Shown here: in pieces, positions 26,752-35,008 of the stretch
Numbering within the stretch: the first letter of the stretch is position 1
Layout of the letters: each line of letters begins with the position of its first letter
From: DATAEE01 sp963725145
GTDB lineage: Bacteria > Acidobacteriota > Vicinamibacteria > Vicinamibacterales > 2-12-FULL-66-21
Assembly (NCBI GenBank): GCA_963725145.1
Contig: CAVRXL010000013.1
Location: 1,426,001-1,490,000 of the forward strand
Length of the DNA stretch: 64,000 nucleotides
Reading direction: 5' to 3'
The notes under the pieces: model-generated
What the model was told of the DNA's origin: nothing
The model's input: only the letters and a program-made list of their open reading frames with translations
Database searches by the model: none
Translations under genes and position numbers: made by a program

Positions 26752-28692
26752 CTACTGTTTCTCAACCGGCAGCGCGAACGCCACGTAAGTCGCCCCGGAG
26801 GGCGACTTCGGCGCTTTACCGCCCCCGGCTGCAATGACGACGAACTGACGACCCTCGACCTCGTAGGTCGCAGGCGTCGCGTTGCCGGCGAACGGGAGCG
26901 TGGTCTCCCAGAGCAGCGCGCCGGTGTCCTTGTCGAACGCCCGGAACTTCTTGTCGAAGCTCGTCGCACCGATGAACACGAGGCCGCCGGCGGTCACGAT
27001 CGGCCCGCCGTAGTTCTCGGTGCCCGTGTTCTTCAGTCCCTTCGCCGCGAGCTCCGGGTACTCGCCGAGCGGAACGGTCCACGCGTACTCTCCGGTGTCG
27101 AGATCGATGGCGTTCAGCGTGCCCCAGGGGGGCGCCACCGCTGGGTAGCCGTCCGGATCGAGAAACTTGTGATAACCCGTAAACCGATACTTCTGATCGA
27201 CAGGGGAGGACGCGACCGTCTCGAGCTCACGGTTCTCGCCGCGCGCCATGTATCCAACGACCGCCCGCACGACGTCGTCTGACAATTTCGGAAACCCTGG
27301 CATCCGGGCGGTACCGTTCCGGACGACTGTCGTGAGCTCGGCATCTGTCTTCCGCTTTGCGATGCCGACGAGCGACGGGAACTGCGGCGGCGTCCCTTTC
27401 AAGTCGTCGCGGTGGCAGACGGCGCAGTCCCTCAGATAGACAGCACGGCCGCTCGTCGCCTTCTCGGACGGCGCCAGGCTGGCGCGCCACGCCATCTCGT
27501 TCGAGTTCACGAAGAGCAGAGAGCTTTCCGGATCGAACGCGGCGCCGCCCCATTCGGCGCCGCCGTCGAAGCCTGGAAAGATCACGGTTTCAACGCCCAG
27601 CGAGAATGGCACGAAGGCTCCGCCGCTCCGCATCCTTTGATAGTCGGTCAGCACGGCCGCGCGAGCCTCGGGCGTCCGCCGCGTCAGCAAGGCCTCTGTC
27701 AGGATCTGTCGCGCAAAGGGCGCCGGCGCGGCAGGCAGCGGTTGCGATTTGGCGGTCGTCTCTCCGTCGACGCGGCTGCGCGGATACTTCCGGTACTTGA
27801 TAGGGAAGAGCGGCTTCCCGGTCACGCGATCGAAGAGGAACACATAGCCCTGCTTGCTCGTCTGAGCCACTGCGTCAACCGTGCGCCCGTCCCTGCGAAC
27901 GGTCACGAGACCTGGCGGCGAGGGGAAATCGCGATCCCAGATGTCGTGCCGCACCGCCTGGAAATGCCAGAGGCGCCTGCCCGTCGCGGCGTCGAGCGCG
28001 AGCAGGCTGTTCGCAAACAGGTTGTCGCCACGACGATTGTCGCCGTAGAAGTCCGCGGCCGCGGATCCGGTCGGCACGTAGACAACGCCGCGGGCGTCGT
28101 CCACGGCCATGCCAGCCCAGTTGTTCGCCCCGCCGCTGTACTTCCAGGCATCCGGCGGCCAGGTCTCGTACCCGAACTCTCCCGGACGCGGCACGGTGTG
28201 AAACGACCAGCGAAGCTTCCCGCTGCGCGCGTCGTACGCGCGGATGTCTCCCGGCGACGCCGGAAGCGACTCGGAGACCCGCCCGCCGACGATGAGCAGG
28301 TCGCGATAGACGATCCCCGGCGTCGTCAGCCGCACCGATTGGGCCGACGGATCCCGCCCGAGGTCTTCGTGCAGATCGATGCGTCCGTCACGGCCGAAAG
28401 AGGGGATGGGGGCGCCGGTCCGGGCGTCGAGCGCGTACACGAATCGATCGACGCCGGCGAAGATCCGCCGATCGTCGCCGTCCGCCCACCATGTGACGCC
28501 ACGGTTCGCGCCGGTGAGGTCGAGGCCGGCGTCGAACCTCCACTTGAGCATCCCGGTCGCCGCGTCGAGCGCAATGACCCGGTGTTTCGGCGTATTCGCG
28601 AAGAGCACACCACCGACGATGATCGGTTGTGTCTGCAGGCCGCCGGCGCCGTCCGCCGCGTCGAAAGTCCACGCTACTTCGAGCCGCCGCAC
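26752..28692 (-). CDS. PQQ-dependent dehydrogenase with cytochrome c domain, N-terminus frameshifted
   Basis: 646 residues from GTG 28692, but the true protein is longer. The same frame upstream reads DWPAYGGRAENIRYSRLSQI, the standard start of PQQ glucose/alcohol dehydrogenase propellers, then hits TAA near 28807. A shifted frame before that gives a signal peptide (MRRPFTTLLPVMAL, from GTG 28861), so one indel near 28795-28805 splits the N-terminus. Eight-bladed propeller motifs include GVTWWADGDDRRIFAG and GTENYGGPIVTAGGLVFIGA. A heme c domain (DCAVCHRDDL, axial Met in ARMPGFPKLSD) is inserted near residues 425-490. It would be a periplasmic alcohol or sugar oxidase feeding electrons to cytochromes. 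Confidence 0.85.
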   Translation of the reverse strand: MRRLEVAWTFDAADGAGGLQTQPIIVGGVLFANTPKHRVIALDAATGMLKWRFDAGLDLTGANRGVTWWADGDDRRIFAGVDRFVYALDARTGAPIPSFGRDGRIDLHEDLGRDPSAQSVRLTTPGIVYRDLLIVGGRVSESLPASPGDIRAYDARSGKLRWSFHTVPRPGEFGYETWPPDAWKYSGGANNWAGMAVDDARGVVYVPTGSAAADFYGDNRRGDNLFANSLLALDAATGRRLWHFQAVRHDIWDRDFPSPPGLVTVRRDGRTVDAVAQTSKQGYVFLFDRVTGKPLFPIKYRKYPRSRVDGETTAKSQPLPAAPAPFARQILTEALLTRRTPEARAAVLTDYQRMRSGGAFVPFSLGVETVIFPGFDGGAEWGGAAFDPESSLLFVNSNEMAWRASLAPSEKATSGRAVYLRDCAVCHRDDLKGTPPQFPSLVGIAKRKTDAELTTVVRNGTARMPGFPKLSDDVVRAVVGYMARGENRELETVASSPVDQKYRFTGYHKFLDPDGYPAVAPPWGTLNAIDLDTGEYAWTVPLGEYPELAAKGLKNTGTENYGGPIVTAGGLVFIGATSFDKKFRAFDKDTGALLWETTLPFAGNATPATYEVEGRQFVVIAAGGGKAPKSPSGATYVAFALPVEKQ

Positions 28693-28869
28693 GTTCGAGC
28701 GATCGATCTGGCTCAGGCGCGAGTATCTGATGTTCTCAGCCCTGCCGCCGTAGGCGGGCCAGTCCCGGTCCGTGGGGTCGCCGTCGCGGGCGCCCAGGGC
28801 GAGCGACGCGACCCCGGCGCAGAGCCATTACGGGGAGGAGCGTCGTGAACGGGCGTCGCACGGCGCGAG

Positions 28870-28876
28870 TAGGATA
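28870..28876. promoter_or_regulatory. Overlapping divergent -10 elements (TAGGATA)
   Basis: TAGGAT on the + strand ends 6 nt before the phosphatase ATG (28882). Its complement TATCCT on the - strand ends 9 nt before GTG 28861 of the PQQ dehydrogenase. One 7-bp element could serve both genes. Confidence 0.45.
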
Positions 28877-28881
28877 CAGCG

Positions 28882-30000
28882 ATGCGACACAGATGGTTGC
28901 TGATCGTGGTGCTTCTCGTCTCGGCCCCGCTTCTTGCGGCTCTCGGAGGAGCGCGGGCCTTTCAGGCTCGCGGCTCTTCACCACCCACCGTCGCCGCGAA
29001 TGTTTTCGTCGTCACGATGGACGGAATGCGATGGCAGGAAGTATTCGGTGGAATGGCCGCCGAGCTACTGACCAGAGAAGCAGGCGGCGTGGCCGACGCC
29101 AAGGAAACCGAGCGGCGTTTCGGCGGGCCGACCCCCGCCGCGCGACGCGAGCGCGTGATGCCGTTCTTCTGGTCGACGATTGCCCGACAGGGTCAGGTCT
29201 TCGGCGATCCGGCGGCCGGCAGCATCGCGCGGATCACGAACGGTCTGCGATTCTCGTATCCGGGCTATAACGAGCTCCTCGCCGGTTTCGCCGACCCTCG
29301 GATCGACAGCAACGACCCGATCGCGAACCCCAACGTCACGGTGCTCGAGTGGCTCAACAAACGGCCTGCCTTCGCCGGACGCGTCGCCGCGTTCGCCTCC
29401 TGGGAGCTCCTGCCCTGGATCCTGAATGCGTCCCGCAGCGGAGTGGTGTGCAACGGCGAGGGTCCTCCGGTCGCGGAGCCGGCGACAGAGCGAGAGCGTC
29501 TGCTCAACGAGTTCGCCGCGGACCTGCCCCCATACTGGGGTCAGACCAGGTTCGATGCGCCGACTGGTTTCGGCGCGCTGGAGTACCTCCGGACGCGCCG
29601 CCCGCGCGTCCTCTACGTGATGCTCGGCGAGACCGACGAGTGGGCGCACGGCCGGCGCTACGACCTGTATCTCGACGCGGCCGAGCGCAACGATCGGTTC
29701 ATCCGCCGGTTGTGGGAGACGGCGCAGGCCATGCCGGAGTACGCGAACCGCACGGCGCTCATCGTCACGACCGATCACGGGCGCGGCAGTACGGCAACGG
29801 ACTGGCCGGACCATGGACGCAAGGTGCCGGCCGCCGAGGAGATCTGGATTGGTGTGATGGGACCATCCGTCCCCGCGCTCGGCGTGCGCTCAGGGACTAC
29901 GGCCACCCAGGCCCAGGTCGCCGCGACGATCGCCGCGCTCCTCGGCGAAGACTTTCAACGCGAGCAGCCGAAGGCGGCGCCGCCGCTGAATCTCCAGTAG
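28882..30000 (+). CDS. Secreted alkaline phosphatase-superfamily hydrolase
   Basis: 372 residues. Signal peptide WLLIVVLLVSAPLLAALGGA... AFQA. The alkaline-phosphatase/phosphodiesterase fold is shown by VVTMDGMRWQEVF (first metal Asp), ITNGLRFSYPGYNELLAGF (nucleophile region), VMLGETDEWAHG and ALIVTTDHGRGS (second metal Asp and His). The nucleophile could be Asn or Ser in the NGLRFSYPG loop, as in Acidobacterial type I phosphodiesterase relatives; substrate unknown. No ribosome binding site; a -10 hexamer sits 6 nt before the ATG, so leaderless translation is likely. Its TAG stop opens a dispersed repeat. Confidence 0.85.
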   Translation: MRHRWLLIVVLLVSAPLLAALGGARAFQARGSSPPTVAANVFVVTMDGMRWQEVFGGMAAELLTREAGGVADAKETERRFGGPTPAARRERVMPFFWSTIARQGQVFGDPAAGSIARITNGLRFSYPGYNELLAGFADPRIDSNDPIANPNVTVLEWLNKRPAFAGRVAAFASWELLPWILNASRSGVVCNGEGPPVAEPATERERLLNEFAADLPPYWGQTRFDAPTGFGALEYLRTRRPRVLYVMLGETDEWAHGRRYDLYLDAAERNDRFIRRLWETAQAMPEYANRTALIVTTDHGRGSTATDWPDHGRKVPAAEEIWIGVMGPSVPALGVRSGTTATQAQVAATIAALLGEDFQREQPKAAPPLNLQ

Positions 30001-30020
30001 CGCAGCCCTTCAGGCCTGCT
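29998..30020. repeat. Dispersed palindrome TAGCGCAGCCC...CTGC
   Basis: TAGCGCAGCCCTTCAGG then CCTGC. The first three bases are the stop codon of the phosphatase gene. Copies lie at 44224-44328 (three) and 53445-53468. Confidence 0.6.
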
Positions 30021-30026
30021 TATCAT
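30021..30026 (+). promoter_or_regulatory. -10 hexamer TATCAT for a leaderless transcript
   Basis: TATCAT ends 6 nt before the ATG at 30033 of the DUF1080 gene; no Shine-Dalgarno is present. Confidence 0.5.
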
Positions 30027-30032
30027 GCCGAC

Positions 30033-31022
30033 ATGTCAAAGTTCCACGCCGCTGCCGCCGCCACTCTCCTGACCCTCGCCGGCTCGCTCCTCCTCGCCCA
30101 ACAGCCAGCACCCGGTCCTCCGCCTGGTTTCGCCGACCCGCTCCTCGGCCGGTGGGATCTGACCGTTCAGGGCACGGACGGCGCGTATCCCTCCTGGCTC
30201 GAAGTGATGTTGCGCAAAGAGACGGAGCTGATGGCCCGTTTCGTCGGGCGCACCGGAAGCAACCGCCACGTCTCCGAGATCACGTACCGTGACGGCGACC
30301 TGTTGGTCCGCGTCCCGGTTCAGTACGAGCGGAACAAGACCGATCTGATCCTCAAAGGGCGTCTCACGGGCGACCGGCTCGAAGGCACGACAGAAGCGGC
30401 CGACGGCGCGACGTTGAAATGGAGCGGTGTGCGCGCGCCGTCGCTCCACCGGGAGGCGCCGCCGAGGTGGGGAACGCCGATCGACCTGTTCAACGGAAAG
30501 GACCTCGCCGGCTGGAAGCTCCGCAGCGCGGCGCGGGGCAACTGCTGGAGCGTGGTCGATGCCGCCCTGACCGTTGCGCCGCCATGCATTGACCTCATCA
30601 CCGAGCGTACATTTGCCGACTTCAAGCTCCACGTGGAGTTCAACATCGTCCCCAAGAGCAACAGCGGCGTTTACCTGCGCGGCCGCTACGAAGTGCAGAT
30701 CCAGGACGACGCCGGGAAGGCGATGGACAGCCTGCGGATGGGGGGCGTCTACGGGTTCCTCCGGCCGGCCACCAACGCGTCGGGCCGTCCGGGCGAGTGG
30801 CAGACATACGACATCACGCTCGTCGGACGTCGCGTGACGGTGGTCCTCAACGGCAGGACGATCGTCCAGGATGCCGAGATCCCCGGGATCACCGGCGGCG
30901 CGCTCGACAGCGACGAAGGGACCCCCGGTCCGTTGATGCTGCAGGGCGATCACGGGAAGATCGCCTTTCGCAAGGTCGTGCTGACGCCAGCAGAGCCTTC
31001 TTCGACGTCACCCGCTCAATAG
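30033..31022 (+). CDS. Secreted DUF1080 (3-keto-disaccharide hydrolase-like) protein
   Basis: 329 residues. A signal peptide (AAAAATLLTLAGSLLLAQQ) precedes a lipocalin-like domain (LLGRWDLTVQGTDG... TLKWSGVRAP, residues 35-135) and a C-terminal DUF1080 concanavalin-like jellyroll: FNGKDLAGWKL, FKLHVEFNIVPKSNSGVYLR and GEWQTYDITLVG. DUF1080 members hydrolyse 3-keto-glucosides in known systems. The exported Gfo/Idh enzyme at 21 kb could supply such 3-keto sugars; that link is inference. Start chosen because the signal peptide begins there and a TATCAT -10 lies 6 nt upstream. Confidence 0.87.
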   Translation: MSKFHAAAAATLLTLAGSLLLAQQPAPGPPPGFADPLLGRWDLTVQGTDGAYPSWLEVMLRKETELMARFVGRTGSNRHVSEITYRDGDLLVRVPVQYERNKTDLILKGRLTGDRLEGTTEAADGATLKWSGVRAPSLHREAPPRWGTPIDLFNGKDLAGWKLRSAARGNCWSVVDAALTVAPPCIDLITERTFADFKLHVEFNIVPKSNSGVYLRGRYEVQIQDDAGKAMDSLRMGGVYGFLRPATNASGRPGEWQTYDITLVGRRVTVVLNGRTIVQDAEIPGITGGALDSDEGTPGPLMLQGDHGKIAFRKVVLTPAEPSSTSPAQ

Positions 31023-31137
31023 ACGAACGCGTAGTTTTGAGTCACAACTCCCTCTAGGACGAGAGGGGGCGTGAAAGTAGGGGAGATTGTCGTCATCCTC
31101 CCGCCGGGCCGATAAGAGCTTCGGGAGGTTGACGCTT

Positions 31138-31293
31138 GTGACAGTTCCTAGAAATCGCGTCCGCAAACCGTTGACCCGCCGGCCCCGGCCGCGCCAGCTC
31201 ACGAAGCGGCGCCAGGACGTCGCGGCCTTCGAAGCCTGGCAGCGCCACGGCCGTCTGCACGCCCCGGCGACCGATCTACGGCGCCACGGCTGA
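31138..31293 (+). CDS. Possible small basic protein
   Basis: 51 residues from GTG with GGGAGG 9 nt upstream. Very rich in Arg and Lys (NRVRKPLTRRPRPRQLTKRR) with a short acidic-aromatic middle (DVAAFEAWQRHG). No family is recognised. The ribosome binding site is the main support; it could be chance. Confidence 0.35.
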   Translation: MTVPRNRVRKPLTRRPRPRQLTKRRQDVAAFEAWQRHGRLHAPATDLRRHG

Positions 31294-31305
31294 TCGATAC
31301 GCAGG

Positions 31306-31322
31306 CCCGACCTTACGTCGGG
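31306..31322. terminator. Hairpin over the stop of the coiled-coil gene
   Basis: 6-bp stem CCCGAC/GTCGGG with loop CTTAC in the convergent spacer. It includes the TAA stop of the reverse-strand gene. No clear T tract. Confidence 0.35.
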
Positions 31323-31651
31323 CGTGGTGAGTCGCCGGTGCCCGTTTGCTTGGGGATCCCCTCGCTGGAACCCTGCCGGCTGGCCGACTGCGTCCGGTTG
31401 GCACGATCGAGCTGACGCTCGTACATCTGAATCCAAATCAGGGCCGACTCGCTCAGATCTTCGTGCGCATCCCGCAGGCGCGTGAGCTCCCGGGCGAGGT
31501 TGCGGTTCTCGATCGAGATCCGCTCGAGCTCCCGCCGCAGGCGCTCGTTTTCGCCGACCGCAGCCCGCCCGACCATCCCCTGTCGCGGGTACTTGGGTGT
31601 TGGCATATACCGCTCGATCGTTTCAAAGGCGCCCGGCAAAGGGACGTCCAT
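31313..31651 (-). CDS. Small coiled-coil protein of unknown function
   Basis: 112 residues from ATG 31651, with AGGAGAA upstream. The middle is a strong coiled coil (ENERLRRELERISIENRNLA, then RELTRLRDAHEDLSES) leading into ALIWIQMYERQLDRANR; both ends are low-complexity. No signal peptide or enzyme motif. It could be a scaffold or dimerisation factor. The ribosome binding site and heptad pattern support it being real. Confidence 0.6.
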   Translation of the reverse strand: MDVPLPGAFETIERYMPTPKYPRQGMVGRAAVGENERLRRELERISIENRNLARELTRLRDAHEDLSESALIWIQMYERQLDRANRTQSASRQGSSEGIPKQTGTGDSPRPT

Positions 31652-31832
31652 GACGTGTTCTCCTGGCAAAGCTTTCTCGGTCCTTGATCCGCGAAACCCG
31701 TGGCCCGGCCTACGCGCTTCTCTGTATGAAACGGTGACTGCGGGCGAACCGAACAGGCGGATGAGCTTTTGGAGGGGTGGCGGGAAAACCAGGGGAACGA
31801 ATCCGGGGTCCGACGGCTTGGATCTGTTGCTA

Positions 31833-32054
31833 TCAGGCCGGGGGAATGGGAATGCTCATTATCGGGCCGCAGATCATCCTGATCTCGCGGAGACAGTGCT
31901 TCATAGCTTTCAACGCGTGCCTGATCTTGGGGTTCGGGTTCTTGACCCTCCTGAGTTGGGCAACGGCGCGCTCAGCCTTGCGGCGAACCTGCCTGAGCTC
32001 AATCGTCTTACGGCTCGTCGTTCGGCGGGCTCTCTTCACGCGTCTCTTCGCCAT
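31833..32054 (-). CDS. Small Arg/Lys-rich protein
   Basis: 73 residues from ATG 32054 (GGAGAAAGGG upstream), beginning MAKRRVKRARRTTSRK and predicted helical (RQVRRKAERAVAQLRRVKN). The composition suggests nucleic-acid binding. It lies downstream of the kinase gene on the same strand, 76 bp away. An upstream in-frame start at 32111 lacks a ribosome binding site. No family recognised. Confidence 0.55.
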   Translation of the reverse strand: MAKRRVKRARRTTSRKTIELRQVRRKAERAVAQLRRVKNPNPKIRHALKAMKHCLREIRMICGPIMSIPIPPA

Positions 32055-32129
32055 GTCGATCCCTTTCTCCTGCTTCGATCGCCCGAAGGCGTCTCGCAGT
32101 CTACCGGTCACGCGCGACGACGGTCAAGG

Positions 32130-34718
32130 CTACTGAAGCAGATTGTCGAGCTGGTTGAGAAGCTTCGTGAAGCGTGGATTGTCCCGGTACGGATCGAGCC
32201 TTGGATCGACTCGGAACCAGAGCACCGCTGGATCGCGCTCGGACACGGCCTTCTCGAGAAGGCCCAGCGCGGTGTCGTGTTCTCCGAGCGCGGCGTACAC
32301 GTATGCCAGGTACTCCGGACTCAACCGCAACTGACTGCGCGCGACGCGCGCTTCGAGACGAGCAAGGCCTCGCCTTGCCAGGTCGGCCTGGCCCGCGAGC
32401 GCTTGTATCCTCGGCACGTGCGATTGCCATCCAGCGGGCCCGCCGTCGGTCAAGGCGAGCGCGCGTCGCGTGACGTCGAGCGCCTCATCGAACCGGCCTT
32501 GCGCCTCGTACACGCGGCCGAGCAGCGCATACGCTCTGGCGAAGCGTGGGTCGAGCGATAGGGCGGCGTGAAGTTCGTCTGCGGCCAGCTCGTACTGGCG
32601 GCCGTAGTACTGCATCAGACCCACGGTAAGGGCCGCATCCGGCGACAGAGGATCAAGCTGGCGCGCGCGTTCCGCGTGCTCGAGGGCCTCACCAACGCGC
32701 CCCTGCGCCGCAAGAAATCGAGCGTACAGCGAGAGTGCGTCCGTCCGGCTCGGGTTGAGCTCGATTGCGCGCCGGAAGCCTCTCGCAGCCGCGTCCCAAT
32801 CCCAGTCATACCGAAACTTGAGGTCTGCGACCGTTGCGTGAGCCTCCGCAAGCGTGTCGTCCAGTTGCAACGCTCGAGACGCCGCCGCTACGGCCGCCAT
32901 TCGAGCGGCCGGCTGCAGCGCGCCCCCTGCCGCTCCCAAGGCGACGTGGGCCTGCGCAAGCCCGGAGTACGCGAGCGCATGTCTGGGATCGAGCTGTATC
33001 GCGCGTTGGAACGCCACGATGGCTTGCCGAAAGCTGTGATGGGTGAACTGCTTGAGGTGATACCGGCCCTGGAAGTACGCCTCTTCGGCGGCCGGGTTCG
33101 TCGGTCGCCGTTGGAGCAGGCGCCTGGCCTCGTCGGTCGTCACGGCCACGCGAATCTCGCGGGACATCGCGCTCGCGAGATCTGCCGCGAGAGCGGCCGT
33201 ATCTCCCGAGCGCGCGTTGAACGTTCTCGCCCAGATCTCACGCCCGGTGTCGGCGGCGAGCAGCCGCGCGCTGACGGCCACTCCGCGGTCGGCGACGTTC
33301 TCGTCGCGCGAGATGCTGCCTTCCAGCACCGCATCCACCCCAAGCGACCGCGCGATGTCGCCGACGGATCCCCGCGAATCTTTGAACCGCGCGACGGACC
33401 TGTTCGACGTGACCCGCAGGGAACGGATCTGACCCAGCGTCGTGATCAACTCATCGGTCAGGGCTTCCGCCAGGTAGGGGGGCGCGGAGCCTCCGGATCG
33501 ATCGGTCAGCGGCAGCACGGCCAGCTCGTCGATGGTCTCGCTTGCCCCGCCGAAGCCCTGCGAAGGCGGGCCCGCGACCGGGCTCGGCGCGCGCCAGTTC
33601 GGCAGCAGGATCGCAGACAGGGCGACGGCCGCCGCGAGGCCACCCCATGACGCCGCCTTCCACCAGCTCGGGCGGGCAACGCTCCGGGGCGCAGCGATAT
33701 CCGCCGCCGGCTCCGTCGCGGCGAGCGAGTCGCGCAGCGCCGACTCCATCACCCCCGCGCTGGGGTACCGCGCCGCCGGCGCAGGCTCGAGCGCCCGCTC
33801 GACGACGCGAACGAAAGCTTCGGGAAGACTGGGGCGCAGATCGCGGAGTCGCCGGATGTTACGTTCGCCGTGCGCCTTGACGAGGTCGTCGAACGTCGAC
33901 GCCGCGATCGGGAATTGTCCGGTGACGAGGTAGAAAAGCAGGACGCCCAGGCTGTACAGGTCGCTGCCGCCCGACGCGGCGCCGCCCGACAGGATTTCCG
34001 GCGCGAGGTACAGCGGCGTGCCCGCCAATCGGCGTTCGCTACTGCGGAGGTCCTCGCCGGTGCCGAAGTCCATCAGCACGATCCGGCCGCCGCTCTCGCG
34101 CATCACGTTCTGCGCTTTCACGTCGCGGTGCACCAGACCCGCCGCGTGGACCGCGGCGAGCGCGCGGCATAGATCCAGCCCGACGAGCGCCGCTTCGCGA
34201 GCCCCGAGCAGCCCGCTTCGCTGGACGAGAGTGTCGAGCCTCGCGCCGTCGACGAACTCCATCCAGAGCCCGACTCGATCCTCTCGACGATCCGCACCGT
34301 AGACAAGAACGACGTGCGGGTGGCGCACCCGGGCGAGGCGCCTTGCCTCACCGAGCATCCGCCAGCGCGCCGCCTCGGCCTGGGACCCATCCGCGCGCAA
34401 CAGCTTCAGGGCGACCTCGCGCTGAAGCTCTGGATCCCAGGCGCGAAAGACCTCGGACGACGTGCCCTCGCCAATCTTCTCGAGCAGAATCAGACGGCCC
34501 CAGCGGAGCCCGTCAGGCGTCCTTTCGTCGGCCGCTATGGCTTGTGGGGGCGCTTCTGGAAGGCTGCGGTAGAGCTCCGCAACGTCGGCGACGAGCCGGA
34601 AATGCCGAACGAGCCGTCGCGCGTCCTTCCCGGCGCCGGTTTCGGCGGCCTGCCAATCGACCTGGGAGCCGTCGGCGACCGACGCGGCCAGGTCGAGGAG
34701 CTGGCCCTCTGGTTTCAC
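32130..34718 (-). CDS. Ser/Thr protein kinase with TolB-like and TPR domains
   Basis: 862 residues from GTG 34718 (GGAGGAG upstream). The Hanks-type kinase at about 75-345 has IGEGTSSEVFRAWD (Gly loop), EVALKLLR (Lys), HRDVKAQNV (catalytic Asp), LMDFGTGE (DFG) and GTPLYLAPE. One membrane span near 355-375 (SWGGLAAAVALSAILLPNW) separates it from an external or C-terminal FlgO/TolB-like domain (AVLPLTDRSGG... LTDELITTLGQI... VDAVLEGSISR) and about seven TPR repeats (e.g. RHALAYSGLAQAHVALGAAG). This kinase-TPR architecture is common in Acidobacteriota; target unknown. Confidence 0.93.
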   Translation of the reverse strand: MKPEGQLLDLAASVADGSQVDWQAAETGAGKDARRLVRHFRLVADVAELYRSLPEAPPQAIAADERTPDGLRWGRLILLEKIGEGTSSEVFRAWDPELQREVALKLLRADGSQAEAARWRMLGEARRLARVRHPHVVLVYGADRREDRVGLWMEFVDGARLDTLVQRSGLLGAREAALVGLDLCRALAAVHAAGLVHRDVKAQNVMRESGGRIVLMDFGTGEDLRSSERRLAGTPLYLAPEILSGGAASGGSDLYSLGVLLFYLVTGQFPIAASTFDDLVKAHGERNIRRLRDLRPSLPEAFVRVVERALEPAPAARYPSAGVMESALRDSLAATEPAADIAAPRSVARPSWWKAASWGGLAAAVALSAILLPNWRAPSPVAGPPSQGFGGASETIDELAVLPLTDRSGGSAPPYLAEALTDELITTLGQIRSLRVTSNRSVARFKDSRGSVGDIARSLGVDAVLEGSISRDENVADRGVAVSARLLAADTGREIWARTFNARSGDTAALAADLASAMSREIRVAVTTDEARRLLQRRPTNPAAEEAYFQGRYHLKQFTHHSFRQAIVAFQRAIQLDPRHALAYSGLAQAHVALGAAGGALQPAARMAAVAAASRALQLDDTLAEAHATVADLKFRYDWDWDAAARGFRRAIELNPSRTDALSLYARFLAAQGRVGEALEHAERARQLDPLSPDAALTVGLMQYYGRQYELAADELHAALSLDPRFARAYALLGRVYEAQGRFDEALDVTRRALALTDGGPAGWQSHVPRIQALAGQADLARRGLARLEARVARSQLRLSPEYLAYVYAALGEHDTALGLLEKAVSERDPAVLWFRVDPRLDPYRDNPRFTKLLNQLDNLLQ

Positions 34719-34751
34719 GGTTCAGACTCCTCCGGAAGTCGAGCCGGGCCT

Positions 34752-34823
34752 GCGGGCTTGCCCCGCCGGAGTTTCAGAAGAGGCGGGCTTGCCCCGCCGT
34801 AGCTTCAGCGGAGGCGGGCCCGC
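34752..34823. repeat. 31-bp tandem repeat with internal GC palindrome
   Basis: Two copies of a 31-bp unit (start GCGGGCTTGCCCCGCCG, end TCAG-AGAG or TCAGCGGAG) at 34752-34782 and 34783-34813, plus a partial GCGGGCCCGC. Each unit contains the inverted repeat GCGGG-CTTG-CCCGC. It lies between the kinase and the divergent hydrolase. Confidence 0.65.
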
Positions 34824-34996
34824 TTTCCCTCCCCCTTGGATGTAACGGTTGACGGAACCCTGACGAACAAAGCGCCTGCGGCCCGCGCGAGCCGCCGGAG
34901 GGAAGTCCGGCGGAGCCGGACCGGCGAGCGCGAGCGAGCGGGGGTGGGGCCCCGCGAGCAATTGAAAAGGGCATTGGCCCCAAGGGGCCGCCGGGC

Positions 34997-35002
34997 TACT
35001 CT
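34997..35002 (+). promoter_or_regulatory. -10 hexamer TACTCT for a leaderless transcript
   Basis: TACTCT ends exactly 6 nt before the GTG at 35009; no Shine-Dalgarno is present between them. Confidence 0.45.
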
Positions 35003-35008
35003 GCGGGG

